DNA from: Streptomyces sp. A1277
GTDB taxonomy: Bacteria; Actinomycetota; Actinomycetes; Streptomycetales; Streptomycetaceae
Length of the DNA: 64,000 nucleotides
Assembly: GCF_004795015.1 (NCBI RefSeq)
Contig: NZ_SSBI01000037.1
Location: forward strand, 1 to 64,000
Reading direction: 5' to 3'
Shown: positions 44,052 to 53,300 of the stretch, in pieces
How positions within the stretch are numbered: the first letter of the stretch is position 1
Layout of the letters: each line of letters begins with the position of its first letter
The notes under the pieces: model-generated
What the model saw: only the letters and a program-made list of their open reading frames with translations
The model's database searches: none
Told to the model about the DNA's origin: nothing
Made by a program: the position numbers and the translations under genes

Positions 44052-44498
44052 TCAGCCCTTGGGCAGGACGAGCGGCTCGACCCCGTGTCCGGCCTTGCGG
44101 CGAGCCGAGACCTTCCGGTGCCTGATGCGTCAACCCCGACCCGTTCGTACGAGCTGATCCTCGTAAGTGAAGCAGGTGACCGAGCCGTCCTGGTTCAGGA
44201 CGATGCCCTTGGACCAGGCCCGGGCGCCGTCGCCGCCCTCGCGGACGATGACGTTGGTGACATGGTGGGCGAGCGGGCCGTCGGGCCCATGGCGGTGCGC
44301 AGCCGCGATGGACGTGTCCAGGCGCGGCCGGGACGGGTCCTGGGCCGGCAGCGGGGCGGGACCGAGAGCGGTGGCGTCCACCACGAGAGCGTGCGTGAAC
44401 ACCTTGTCGAATCGTTCATAGGCGCCGTCATCACACAGGTGACCGTGGAGCGCGATCAGCTCGTGTATGGCCAGCCGGTCGTCGGTGATCGCGGTCAT
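44052..44498 (-). pseudogene. SnoaL-like (NTF2 fold) gene with an internal stop codon
   Basis: The first 122 codons (44133-44498) encode a SnoaL-like protein: RLAIHELIALHGHLCDDGAY, then the barrel ending TCFTYEDQLVRTGRG. There the frame meets TGA (44130-44132), but the same frame goes on in clear coding style, RIRHRKVSARRKAGHGVEPL, then VLPKG and a second TGA at 44052-44054. Relatives have Trp at the stop position, so TGG probably mutated to TGA. The full frame is 148 residues, the usual family length. The start overlaps the CdiI-like gene as ATGA. The truncated protein lacks the last strands. Confidence 0.7.
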
Positions 44499-44986
44499 CG
44501 CGTACTCCAGACGCGTTTGCGGACACGTCCGGGGCGAGGCTGGTGCCTTCTGTACGCCGGTTGGGACGACTTGGCCTCCGCGACGAAGCGGGCGATCTTC
44601 TCCGTGGCGCCGCGCGGCAGGTCCGCGAACGTCGCCTCTGGCAGAGCCAAGACAACGGCGCGCAGTCGGGCCGCGAGGTCCGGGAGCAGGGCCCAGACCG
44701 ACGCTGGGACGTCCACGGTGGCGAGCAGCAGGTCGCCCTCGTAGAAGTAGGCGTCGATCAGCGGCTCCTCCGGCAACAGGCGCACGGCGAGCGGAACGAC
44801 GTACGGCAGCGCCACCTGCTGGGAGATGAGCGTGCGCAGATCCGTCGGTTGCAGTTTGCCCAGGGGTACGCGCCGTCGCTCGTGCACCGTGCGGACCAGA
44901 CGCGTCGCGTCAGCGGGAGGGGCCGCCCAACGGGGCGGGTCCAGCTCATCGAGCGTGCGCACGATGGCAGGACGTTCGCGCGTCAT
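44495..44986 (-). CDS. CdiI-like contact-dependent inhibition immunity protein
   Basis: A 163-residue protein matching the Streptomyces group named contact-dependent growth inhibition system immunity protein (CdiI_2-like): RTLDELDPPRWAAPPADATRLV, VPLGKLQPTDLRTLISQQV, LPEEPLIDAYFYEGDLLLA and VVLALPEATFADL. It is soluble with no signal. No matching CdiA-type toxin is next to it; an RHS toxin lies 5.3 kb to the right. The start at 44986 was chosen because upstream sequence in the same frame is antisense to other genes. It is coupled to the SnoaL-like pseudogene. Confidence 0.8.
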   Translation of the reverse strand: MTRERPAIVRTLDELDPPRWAAPPADATRLVRTVHERRRVPLGKLQPTDLRTLISQQVALPYVVPLAVRLLPEEPLIDAYFYEGDLLLATVDVPASVWALLPDLAARLRAVVLALPEATFADLPRGATEKIARFVAEAKSSQPAYRRHQPRPGRVRKRVWSTR

Positions 44987-45105
44987 GCTGAACACACCGC
45001 GAAGAAGGGGTAGGTCTGTCCGAGAGCCAAGGTGCCCGGCTGTTCCGTGAGACCTGGATCGTCGGGGTACGGCGGCATTTTCCCGGGGAACCGAAGGCCG
45101 GGTAC

Positions 45106-45393
45106 GTGACACCGTGGGACGGCACCCCGCAGTGGGAACGTGACGCGGCGGGCGCCGTCTACGCGCAGGTGCGGCAGTTCGTCGAGGTGAGTGGCGGGCG
45201 TGCGGCGCGGCTTTCGCGGGAGCAGGAGGGGCGGTTCGTCGCCTTGTGCTGGACGGCTCAGATGTACAAGCACTTCGAGGAGCCGAAGCCCGGGTACGTG
45301 GCGGACCGGGCCGAGCTGCCGGGCTGGCAGCGGGAGACCGATGCCGACATCTTCGAAGCCGTCGAGACGGCGCTGCGCACGGCTGCTGACTAA
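45106..45393 (+). CDS. Hypothetical protein
   Basis: A 95-residue protein of unknown function. It is predicted soluble and helical: WERDAAGAVYAQVRQFVEVSGG, RLSREQEGRFVALCWTAQMYKHF and ADIFEAVETALRTAAD. The GTG start has a weak ribosome site. Codon use is like real genes nearby. It is co-directional with the OYE gene 28 bp downstream. Confidence 0.65.
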   Translation: MTPWDGTPQWERDAAGAVYAQVRQFVEVSGGRAARLSREQEGRFVALCWTAQMYKHFEEPKPGYVADRAELPGWQRETDADIFEAVETALRTAAD

Positions 45394-45421
45394 TCGTCAG
45401 ATTCATGTCATGCTCCGCCCC

Positions 45422-46603
45422 ATGGCGGGCGGAGAGAAACGTGTCGTACCCGATGTGCTGGCCCCGGCCCGGCTCGGGCCGCTGAGGCTGCGCAACCGGG
45501 TCATCAAGGCGGCCACCTTCGAAGGGGCCACCCCCGAGGCGCTCGTGACGCAGGAGCTCATCGACTACCACCTGCGCCCCGCCGAGGGTGGCGTCGGAAT
45601 GACCACCGTGGCGTACTGCGCGGTGTCGCCGGAGGGGCGGACCGAGCGGCGGCAGGTGTGGATGCGGGCCGAGGCGGTGCCCGGGCTGCGGAGGCTGACG
45701 GAGGCGGTGCACGGGGCCGGGGCCGCCGTCAGCGCTCAGCTCGGGCATGCCGGGCCGGTGGCCGACGGGCGGTCCAACGGGGTGCCCGCCCTCGCGCCGA
45801 TGGCCGGGTTCAACCCGCTCAGCATGCGGCGCAACAAGGCCGCCACCGCCGAGGACATCGCCCGGGTCGTGGCCGCCCACGCCGACGCCGCCCTGCTCGC
45901 GGCCGAGGCCGGGTTCGACGCGGTGGAGATCCATCTCGGCCACAACTACCTGGCCAGCGCCTTCCTCAGCCCCCGGCTGAACCGGCGTACCGACGCCTAC
46001 GGCGGGTCCCTGCGGGCGCGGGCCACCGTGGCGCTGGACATCGCGCGGGCCGTACGCGAGGCGCTGGGCGACCGGCTCGCCATCACCGCCAAGCTCAACA
46101 TGAAGGACGGGGCGCCCGGCGGACTCACCCTGGAAGAGAGCCTTCAGGTCGCCCGCTGGCTCCAGGAGGACGGCAGCGTCGACGCGCTCGAACTGACCGC
46201 CGGAAGCTCCCTGTTGAACCCGATGTACCTCTTCCGGGGCGACGCCCCCGTACGGGAGTTCGCGGCCAACTTCCCGGTCGCACAGCGCCTCGCCATCCGG
46301 GCCCTGGGACGCGCCTTCTTCCGTACGTACCCCTACCGGCCGCTCTATCTGCTGGACGATGCCCGCCGCTTCCGGGCCGCGCTGGATCTGCCGCTCATCC
46401 TCCTCGGCGGGATCACCGACCAAGACGGCATGGACCGCGCCATGGCCGAGGGGTTCGACTTCGTGGCCATGGCCCGCGCACTCCTGCGCGAGCCCGACCT
46501 GCTGCGCCGCATCGGGCGCGACGCGGCCACCGCGTCCAGCTGTGTCCACTGCAACCGCTGCATGCCCACCATCTACACCGGGACCCGCTGCCCGTTGGCG
46601 TAG
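45422..46603 (+). CDS. NADH:flavin oxidoreductase, old yellow enzyme family
   Basis: A 393-residue FMN-dependent TIM-barrel reductase. Family marks are RNRVIKAATFEG (about 24-35), AQLGHAGP (about 101-108, the Gln/His pair near FMN), the flavin motif EIHLGHNYLASAFLSPRLNRR (about 164-184) and the phosphate-binding GGITDQDG. The catalytic Asn-His pair is present as LGHNY. The C-terminus CVHCNRCMPTIYTGTRCPL has a four-cysteine cluster resembling the iron-sulfur region of larger 2,4-dienoyl-CoA reductases, with no FAD domain after it. An alternative ATG is at 45410. Confidence 0.87.
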   Translation: MAGGEKRVVPDVLAPARLGPLRLRNRVIKAATFEGATPEALVTQELIDYHLRPAEGGVGMTTVAYCAVSPEGRTERRQVWMRAEAVPGLRRLTEAVHGAGAAVSAQLGHAGPVADGRSNGVPALAPMAGFNPLSMRRNKAATAEDIARVVAAHADAALLAAEAGFDAVEIHLGHNYLASAFLSPRLNRRTDAYGGSLRARATVALDIARAVREALGDRLAITAKLNMKDGAPGGLTLEESLQVARWLQEDGSVDALELTAGSSLLNPMYLFRGDAPVREFAANFPVAQRLAIRALGRAFFRTYPYRPLYLLDDARRFRAALDLPLILLGGITDQDGMDRAMAEGFDFVAMARALLREPDLLRRIGRDAATASSCVHCNRCMPTIYTGTRCPLA

Positions 46604-46738
46604 AGGTGGCGGCAGCGGCACCGGGGCGGACCGTCGGCCCCGGACCGGCCGCCGCCGGCCACCGGCCCCGGGAACGCCGAGAGCCTGGGGTAGTCTTTCG
46701 CATCCCCGCACGGGGACGTAACCAAGGAGGTGGGACCC

Positions 46739-46798
46739 ATTACCGCTGTATCGACCCGGGTGCTCATCCTTCGCGATCGCGTGGCCGACCGGACCTGA
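46739..46798 (+). other. Possible 19-codon leader ORF starting with ATT
   Basis: A perfect ribosome site AAGGAGGT (46724-46731) is followed seven bases later by ATT, then 18 sense codons with Streptomyces-like third positions (TAVSTRVLILRDRVADRT) and TGA. A TAGTCT-like -10 lies about 30 bp before. No ATG, GTG or TTG fits this ribosome site. Translation of a leader from ATT, or simple use of the site as an mRNA leader element for the methyltransferase gene, are both possible. Confidence 0.4.
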
Positions 46799-46843
46799 CC
46801 GGCCGCGGAGCACCCCTCGGCGTTCTCCGAAAGGCTCCGCACC

Positions 46844-47644
46844 ATGCCGGTCCCCCTGTCACCGTCCGCCCTCTCCTCCCTCGTCGCCGCCCTGCGCTCC
46901 GCCGGCTGCGTCTTCGCCGAGGACGAGGCCGACCTCATCGCCGCCACCGCCGCCGGGCCCGCCGAACTCACCGCCATGGCGGAGCGCCGCGCCGCCGGCC
47001 ACCCCCTGGAACACGTGCTCGGCTGGGCCGAGTTCAACGGGCTGCGGATCGCCGTGGACCCCGGCGTGTTCGTACCGCGCCGCCGTACCGAGTTCCTGAT
47101 CGGCCAGGCGGTCGCCCTCGCCCCCGACCCGGCCGTCGTCGTGGACCTGTGCTGCGGCTCGGGCGCGCTCGGCGCCGCGCTCGCCGCCGCCCTGGACCGC
47201 GTCGAACTCCACGCCACCGACGTCGAGCCCGCCGCCGTACGCTGCGCCCGGCGCAACATCGGGGAGCGCGGCCGGGTCTACGAGGGCGACCTCTTCGACC
47301 CGCTGCCCGGCTCCCTGCGCGGACGCGTGGACGTGCTCCTCGCCAACGTGCCGTACGTACCGACCGAGGACGTCGCCCTGCTGCCCGCCGAGGCCCGTGT
47401 CCACGAACCGCTCGTCGCGCTCGACGGCGGCGGCGACGGCCTCGACGTCCTGCGCCGGGTCGCCGCCGAGGCCCCCCGCTGGCTGGCCCCGGGCGGCAGC
47501 CTTCTCGCCGAGACGAGCGAGCGGCAGGCGGAGCGCGCCGCAGGGGTCCTGGCGGACAGTGGGCTCGTGGCCCGCGTCGACTCCTGCGAGGAGCGGTACG
47601 CGACCGTAGTCACCGGGACCCGGGCGGCGGGACCGGCGGGCTGA
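46844..47644 (+). CDS. Putative protein N5-glutamine methyltransferase (PrmC/HemK-like)
   Basis: A 266-residue SAM-dependent methyltransferase. It has an N-terminal helical domain (about 1-70, with RRAAGHPLEHVLGWAEFNGLRI), the linker motif FVPRRRTEFL, and the SAM-binding motif VVDLCCGSGALGAALAAAL (about 100-118). The substrate motif appears as NVPYVP instead of NPPY, so the target glutamine may differ from that of release factors. A second, canonical prmC would be expected elsewhere. A possible leader ORF precedes it. Confidence 0.85.
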   Translation: MPVPLSPSALSSLVAALRSAGCVFAEDEADLIAATAAGPAELTAMAERRAAGHPLEHVLGWAEFNGLRIAVDPGVFVPRRRTEFLIGQAVALAPDPAVVVDLCCGSGALGAALAAALDRVELHATDVEPAAVRCARRNIGERGRVYEGDLFDPLPGSLRGRVDVLLANVPYVPTEDVALLPAEARVHEPLVALDGGGDGLDVLRRVAAEAPRWLAPGGSLLAETSERQAERAAGVLADSGLVARVDSCEERYATVVTGTRAAGPAG

Positions 47645-47656
47645 CGCGTCAGGGGC

Positions 47657-48367
47657 TCATGCCTCGTTCCGCAGGGCCCGGAGGCGGCGCGCGATGTCGA
47701 TGTCCTTCTGCAGGGCGCTGAAGCGTGGCTCCTCGCGGCTCGCGTCGAGCACGACCACGTGCAGGCGGTCCCCGGGCCGGGGCGGTGCCGCGTCCTCGCC
47801 CCACCAGGAGGGGTGCTTCGTCTGGTCGATGAAGCCGGTGCCGCCGCCGTCGACGTCGGCCCGCGAGCCCACCGACGCGACGCCGGTCACCGTTACGTCG
47901 AGTTCCTGGTGGTCTCGGAACGGGGGCGGGTCCTTGAGGCGCGGGTCGTCGGAGAAGGGCTGGAACGTGGTTCCCCAGGCGAAGACGTACCGGTCCTGGG
48001 CGGCGTCGTACGCGACCGAGGCACCCGGGCCCTCCAGGGCGAAGCGCTCGCGGAGCCATCCGTCCATGGCCAGGGCCGCCGCCTCGGACCGGTAGTCGCT
48101 CGGGGAGTGGTCGAGCGAGGTCACCTGGATGGAGACGCCGTCGGGCCGGAGTTCGCTGAGCGTGGGTGCGTTGAGGGACACCCCGAACGCCAGCCAGGCG
48201 GTGTCCTTCCAATGCAGGCCGGACGCAGGCAGACCGAGCCGGATGTTGCGGTGGATCTGCATGCTGTGCGGGGGAATTCCGCTGCCGGCCGGATCGGTCT
48301 CGGCCCGCAGGTCCACGGCGAGCCCGCCCACTGGGCTCCGGAATCGGAACCTGAACACGTGGGTCAT
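47657..48367 (-). CDS. Hypothetical protein, possible orphan immunity protein
   Basis: A 236-residue protein I do not recognise. It is probably beta-rich with few helices: FRFRFRSPVGGLAVDLRAE, HRNIRLGLPASGL, and TGVASVGSRADVDGGGTGF, and it contains FIDQTKHPSWWGED. No signal peptide is present. It follows two smaller genes on the same strand in DNA that becomes less GC-rich, 2 kb from an RHS toxin operon. The setting suggests an immunity-type or other accessory role, which is inference only. Confidence 0.65.
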   Translation of the reverse strand: MTHVFRFRFRSPVGGLAVDLRAETDPAGSGIPPHSMQIHRNIRLGLPASGLHWKDTAWLAFGVSLNAPTLSELRPDGVSIQVTSLDHSPSDYRSEAAALAMDGWLRERFALEGPGASVAYDAAQDRYVFAWGTTFQPFSDDPRLKDPPPFRDHQELDVTVTGVASVGSRADVDGGGTGFIDQTKHPSWWGEDAAPPRPGDRLHVVVLDASREEPRFSALQKDIDIARRLRALRNEA

Positions 48368-48481
48368 GGTTTCGCGACGCCCTCCATTCGTGAGATTCAA
48401 GGACTCCACTGGGCGGATTGTTACACAGTCTGGTCGCAGTTGCCATGGGCGTTTCCGGCTGCGGAGAAAGGGAAGTTCTTC

Positions 48482-48664
48482 CTACTGGAACAGAAGGCGG
48501 TCGCTCACCGAAAAGTGGGGTGTCACCTGGATTTTCATGGTGCCCGCGCACTCGCCCGTGTGGAAGCCGACGAAAATTTGTTTGACTGTCTGCCCTGAGG
48601 CGAAGGAAAGACGCGTCGCGCCTTCGCGAAAGAGATCCAGCATCTCGACACCTTGACCGTCCAC
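48482..48664 (-). pseudogene. 60-codon ORF remnant
   Basis: The frame encodes MDGQGVEMLDLFREGATRLS and ends FSVSDRLLFQ with TAG. It has a GTG start without a ribosome site and an in-frame TAA six codons earlier. It looks like the C-terminal part of a decayed gene similar in style to its neighbours. Base composition is lower in GC than the core. Confidence 0.4.
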
Positions 48665-48686
48665 CCAGCGGATCGATCCTTACTGA

Positions 48687-49196
48687 TCACGTCGGCGCAT
48701 CGTAGGAAAAAACGAACTCCGGGGAGAGCCAGAACGAGATGAATTCCGTACCGTTCAGGCCAAGATGAATACCATCGGCGATCTCTACCAGCTTCTCGGG
48801 AACCCGCCGATCCCGTACGACTCGAACCAATCCCGAATTCTCATCAAACAGAACATCCCAGTCCGATCGAGCGATCGATACAGAAATGTGCTCCTCAAGC
48901 GGAGGGTCGTCCAGTTCCACTGTCACGGCACCGCTCGCGGAGATCGGCAGTTTCAGTTCCTCCCGCTGCCACGATTCCTTCGGCAAGTAACCCCACACAT
49001 AGAGGGCGCGACCGCTGTCCACCGCCACCTCCAACTGAAGGGTGTCGGCGACGAGACTTGTTCGCCCCCCGCCACCTTCCAGCCGAGCCAGGTCATCAAG
49101 GCTCTGCGGCTGGAAGGAGAACCCTCGATCCGACTCGGAGTAGCGAAGCGTACCCGCCAGTGGGTTCGCTTCTCGGACGCTGAATTTGTGCACCAT
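48687..49196 (-). CDS. Hypothetical protein, possible orphan immunity protein
   Basis: A 169-residue acidic, probably beta-rich protein: ANPLAGTLRYSESDRGFSFQ, LEVAVDSGRALYVWGYLP, and ISVSIARSDWDVLFDEN. It is soluble. GC content and codon use are visibly less biased than in the core genes, a sign of recent acquisition. Its start faces the serine dehydratase fragment. Function unknown. Confidence 0.65.
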   Translation of the reverse strand: MVHKFSVREANPLAGTLRYSESDRGFSFQPQSLDDLARLEGGGGRTSLVADTLQLEVAVDSGRALYVWGYLPKESWQREELKLPISASGAVTVELDDPPLEEHISVSIARSDWDVLFDENSGLVRVVRDRRVPEKLVEIADGIHLGLNGTEFISFWLSPEFVFSYDAPT

Positions 49197-49278
49197 TTCT
49201 ACCTGACGAAGTTGAAGTGGAGGATGGTGTTGGTGTTGGTGTCGACAACCGACTCCCAGGGGCCGGATTTTCCATTCA

Positions 49279-49620
49279 ATGCATGTCCGGCCGCGCGACT
49301 CTGCCGCCCTGCACTACTACGTGAACTTCGCGGCGGGCGGCGCCACCGAGGCGGAGAAGGAGGTCGGTATCGTCCGCTTCCTGCTGGCGGCCGGCGCCAT
49401 CGGCATGCTGTTCAAGGAGAACGCCTTCCATCTCCGGCGCCGAGGTCGGCTGCCAGGGCCCAGGTCGGCTCCGCCTGCTCCATGGCCGCCGGCGCCCTCG
49501 CCGAGGTCCTGGGCAGCAGCCCCGAGCAGGTCGAGAACGCCGCCGAGATCGGCATGGAACACAACCCGGGCCTCACCTGCGACCCGGTCGGCGGCCTCGT
49601 CCAGATCCCGTGCCTCACTC
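49279..49620 (+). pseudogene. L-serine dehydratase (SdaA) fragment, frameshifted
   Basis: The first frame reads HYYVNFAAGGATEAEKEVG, then IVRFLLAAGAIGMLFKENAF, the hallmark of the iron-sulfur L-serine dehydratase alpha domain. Around 49425-49460 sense passes to another frame that gives QVGSACSMAAGALAEVLG, then EQVENAAEIGMEHNPGLTCD and PVGGLVQIPC, all SdaA. Both ends are missing (about 115 of about 450 residues remain) and the 3' end abuts the accessory gene at 49630. It is a dead remnant, probably carried with or cut by the accessory DNA. Confidence 0.85.
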
Positions 49621-49629
49621 TCCTGAGGG

Positions 49630-49959
49630 CTATTCCGCGGCAGCGATGAGGATGACGCCTCTCTTCAGGAGGTCCACGCCGTCGCCCGACAATCGAACCG
49701 TCGCGCTGTGGAGCGGATCGATCAAGTCCATGTCCTTCTCGTAGCGAGTGATCCGGTCGAGGACGAAGAGTCCCTGAGCAGCCTCTGCCTCATCAGCGTC
49801 CGGGGCGGCGCCGAACCGCTGACCAGTGCGCACCACGCCGCCCACGCAGCGGACGACGCACGTGGCCGCCCCGGCGCTCCGGTCCTCCACCGAATAGATC
49901 TCGAGCTGCCCGGCGCCGTCGCCAACGATGCGATGCCCGCCCATGCGTGTGGCGGCCAT
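49630..49959 (-). CDS. Small protein, third gene of the RHS toxin operon
   Basis: A 109-residue protein: MAATRMGGHRIVGDGAGQLE, then CVVRCVGGVVRTGQRF, and DLIDPLHSATVRLSGDGVDL. The strand pattern VGGVVRTGQ...VRLSG...GDVLI resembles the second beta-barrel domain of translation GTPases, a guess from pattern only. The ATG overlaps the upstream gene's stop as TGATG. Translational coupling to the toxin operon makes it a candidate immunity or helper protein. Confidence 0.7.
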   Translation of the reverse strand: MAATRMGGHRIVGDGAGQLEIYSVEDRSAGAATCVVRCVGGVVRTGQRFGAAPDADEAEAAQGLFVLDRITRYEKDMDLIDPLHSATVRLSGDGVDLLKRGVILIAAAE

Positions 49960-50324
49960 CAGGCCGACGTCCCTCCCCCCGGGCCGCGCACGGTCTCGAT
50001 CCGCAGCTGGGCGACGGTGCGTGGCCCCTCCAGCACCACCAGTTCGGCTCCGGGACGCATGTGAGGAAAGGCCAACTCGGGCGCGAGGAATCCCACCAGA
50101 CATCTCCGGTGCTCTTCGTCCAGCCGTTCGGTCTCTTGCAGCAGGATGCTCAGCTGGTCGGCTGATGCCGGCCAGCCCGGCTGAACCTCCTCCTCGGAGC
50201 CCTGGACGAATACCGCCGTCGCCATATATACGGGGGCGGTGGGCGGGCCCGACTCTCGTCCTCCTTCTCGACGTGTAAGCCATACGACCACGCCCTCGCC
50301 TGCTGGATTCTCGATTTTCTGCAT
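49959..50324 (-). CDS. Small protein directly after the RHS toxin, candidate immunity protein
   Basis: A 121-residue protein (MQKIENPAGEGVVVWLTRRE, and later LSILLQETERLDEEHRRCLV, PGAELVVLEGPRTVAQLRI). Its ATG overlaps the toxin stop as TAATG, the tightest coupling in the operon, which is the usual place of the cognate immunity gene. No known immunity family is recognised. The next gene overlaps its stop. Confidence 0.75.
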   Translation of the reverse strand: MQKIENPAGEGVVVWLTRREGGRESGPPTAPVYMATAVFVQGSEEEVQPGWPASADQLSILLQETERLDEEHRRCLVGFLAPELAFPHMRPGAELVVLEGPRTVAQLRIETVRGPGGGTSA

Positions 50325-53300
50325 TACGGCCACAACTCGATTTCGCTCGCGTGCTCGTTGATCCTGGCGAGTTGACCGCCATCTGCGTAGTAACCGGGGC
50401 CAACCCCGTCCAACTTTCCCGCGTGGTAGTGCAGCTCGTCGGCCAACGACTTGGGTATGCGCGTGGTGACCGTCAATCCGTCACCGCCGTTGAGAAGTCT
50501 GCCCCATTGGTCGGCGTGCTCGCCTTGGGTCGCGAACCACTTGCCTTCCATCTGCCCCGCACCGGTCCCGAACCGGCTCGTCGTGGCGATGGCATCGAAC
50601 TCGACACCGTCCACATTTCGGTAGATCTGAACGGTGTCCGGAGGGAGGTCGGCGGGAGTGTGCTGCCCATCCGGGTAGTCCGGCGCCAAGCCCAAGGGGT
50701 CGGCCCAGGTGCACGGGTTGTACACGTAAGCAACGGGGTTGGGCGCCGGCGCCAGCCCCAGGGGGTCCGGGGAGGCGTAGCGGCCGGTTTCCGGGTCGTA
50801 GTGGCGGAAGACGTTGTAGTGGAGGCCGGATTCGGGGTCGTAGTACTGGCCGGGGAAGCGGAGCGGGGTGTACGTGGTGCTGGTGCGGGGCCATGCGGTG
50901 GTGCCCCAGAGGGTGGCGCGGGCGTGCCAGGCGGTGTGGCCGGTTTCGTCGATGAGTTCGGTGGGGGTGCCGACGAGGTCGGTGGCGATGGCGAAGAAGC
51001 GGCGGTCGGTCTCCGTCTGGCGGTCGTCGGCAGTGAGGAGGCGTTCGGTCTGGGCCAGGGGCGCCTGATCGCGGTGGTCCCAGGTGAGGGCGACCGTGTT
51101 CGGGGTGTCGGGCTGGTGGGTGGTCTGTTCGCAGAGGGTGAGACCGTCCCAGGTGAAGCGGGTCTCCTCGGCCACGTTCCCGTCGGCGGTGAGGCGTTGC
51201 TTGGCGGTGCGGCGGCCGAGTGGGTCGTAGCGGTAGCGCCATTGGGTGCCGTCGGGGGTGGTGACGGAGGTGAGGCGGTTCTCCGTGTTCCAGGTGTAGT
51301 GCCAGGCGTCGGGCTTGCGGGAGAGGCGGGTTTTGCGGCGCAGGGTGACCCGGCCCAGGGCGTCGTGTTCGAAGCGGGTGTCGCCGGCGCGGGTGAGGGT
51401 GGTGCCGGTGTAGGCGCGGGGGCCGGTGGCCTCGGTGCCGGGGTGGGCGGAGGGCCAGGTGGCGGAGGTCTGGTTGCCGGCGTCGTCGTAGGCGTAGCGC
51501 TCGGTCCAGTTCTGGGCGTGGACGGCGGTGACGCGGCCGACCGGGTCGAGGTCGAAGGTGCGGGTGCCGGACTTCCGGTCGGCGACGGATATCAGGTGGC
51601 CGTCGGCGCGGTAGGTGTAGGCGCGGCTGTTGATGTGGCGGGTTCCGGCGTCGATGTGCTGGGCGGTGAGGCGTCCGGCCTCGTCCCAGGCGGAGGTCAT
51701 GGTCAGCGCGTCGTCGTAGGCGCGGGTGAGTTCGCGCCCGGCGTCGTCGTGGGTGAAGTCGATGCGGTGGACGCCGCTGGTGAGGCTGTGGGGACGGCCG
51801 TCGGGGCCGTACGTGTAGGAGGTCACGTGGCCCGTGGGCGTGACGCGTCTCGTACGGCGGCCCAGGGCGTCGTACGTGTAGGAGACGGGGCGGCCGTCTA
51901 CCAGTTCCGTCTTGGTCCTGCCCATGCGGTCGTACTGGTAGCGGATCTCGCTCTCGGGGCCCGCGGCTTCGAGGAGGCGTCCCGCCCGGTCGTAGGCGTA
52001 GGTCGTCACCCGGCCGTCGACGTCCTTGCGGAGGACCTGGCCGAGCGGGTCGCGTTCGAAAGTGATCGTTCCGCCGAGGGCGTCGGTGCGGGCGGTGAGC
52101 CTGCCCGCCGCGTCCAGTTCGTAGGTGAGGGTGCGGCCGTCGAAGTCGGTCTCGGAGACGACGCGGCCTGCCGCGTCGTGCTCGTAGGCCCAGGTCATGC
52201 CCTGCGGGTTGGTGACGCGGGTGAGGCGCAGTGCGCGGTCGTGCTCGAACTCGTAGCGGGCGCCGTCCGGTCCGGTGCGGGCGGCGAGGAGGTCGAAGTG
52301 GGTGTACTCGAAGCGGGAGACGCCGCCGGACGCGCCGGTGTGGGTGAGGGTGTTGCCCTCGCCGTCGTACGTCCATGACTCGGCGGAGCCGTCAGGGGCG
52401 GTGCGCCGGGCGAGCTTGCCGTCGGGGTGCCACTCCAGGCGGGTGACGCCGCCGGTCGGGCCGGTGATGCGGACGGGCCGGCCGAGGGCGTCCCGCTCGG
52501 TGCGGGTGACGGCGCCGCCGGGGTCGGTGACCCGTACGGTCAGGCCGGCGGCGTCGCACTCCACCCGGGTCGTGGCGCCCAGCGCGTCGGTGATGGAGGT
52601 GAGGCGGCCGGCGGTGTCGTAGGTGTAGCGGGTGGTGGCCCCGGCGGGGTCGGTGACCGCGGTGCGGTTGCCGCGTTCGTCGAACTCCTGGAGCACGCGG
52701 TTGCCGTCCGGGCCGATGATCTCCACCGGCAGGCCGGACGGGTCGCGCACGGTGCGCAGTTCGCCGCCGTCGGGCGCGGTGGTGGCGACGAGCCGGTCGT
52801 CCTCGTCGTAGGAGAAGGCGGTGCGCAGGCCCAGCGGGTCGGTGCGGGAGTGCAGGTTGCCGTGCGGGTCGTGGGTGAAGCGGGTGGTGTGGCCGAGCGG
52901 GTCGGTGACCGCGAGCGGGAGGCAGCCGGGGCCGAAGAGGTGGCGGGTGGTGTGGCCGTCGGCGGTGGTGAGCGTGGTGGTGCGGTGGCCGGTCTCGGGG
53001 TCGGGGTCGGTGTAGGCGAGGGTGATCTGTACGTGGCCGGCCTCGCCGCCCTCCGCGACGACGCGGTCCTGGTCGTCGTAGACGTAGTCGTAGCGGCTGT
53101 CGTTGGAGTCGATCCAGGCGATGACGCGGTGGCGGTCGTCGTAGACGAAGGTGGTCGTGGCGCCGGACGGCTTGGTGACCGTTGTGAGGTCACCGTCCGT
53201 GTAGCCGTAGCTCATCAGGAGCAGGTCCGTGCCGTCCTCGCCCGCGCCCGTCAGGGACAGGGCGGTGATCCGGCCATCGGCGGTCGTCAGGCCCAGCCGC

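Noticed and set aside
49960..50403. Upstream extension of the gene at 49630-49959
   Set aside because: The extension is an Arg-rich shadow of the overlapping 121-residue gene; the TGATG junction gives the better start.
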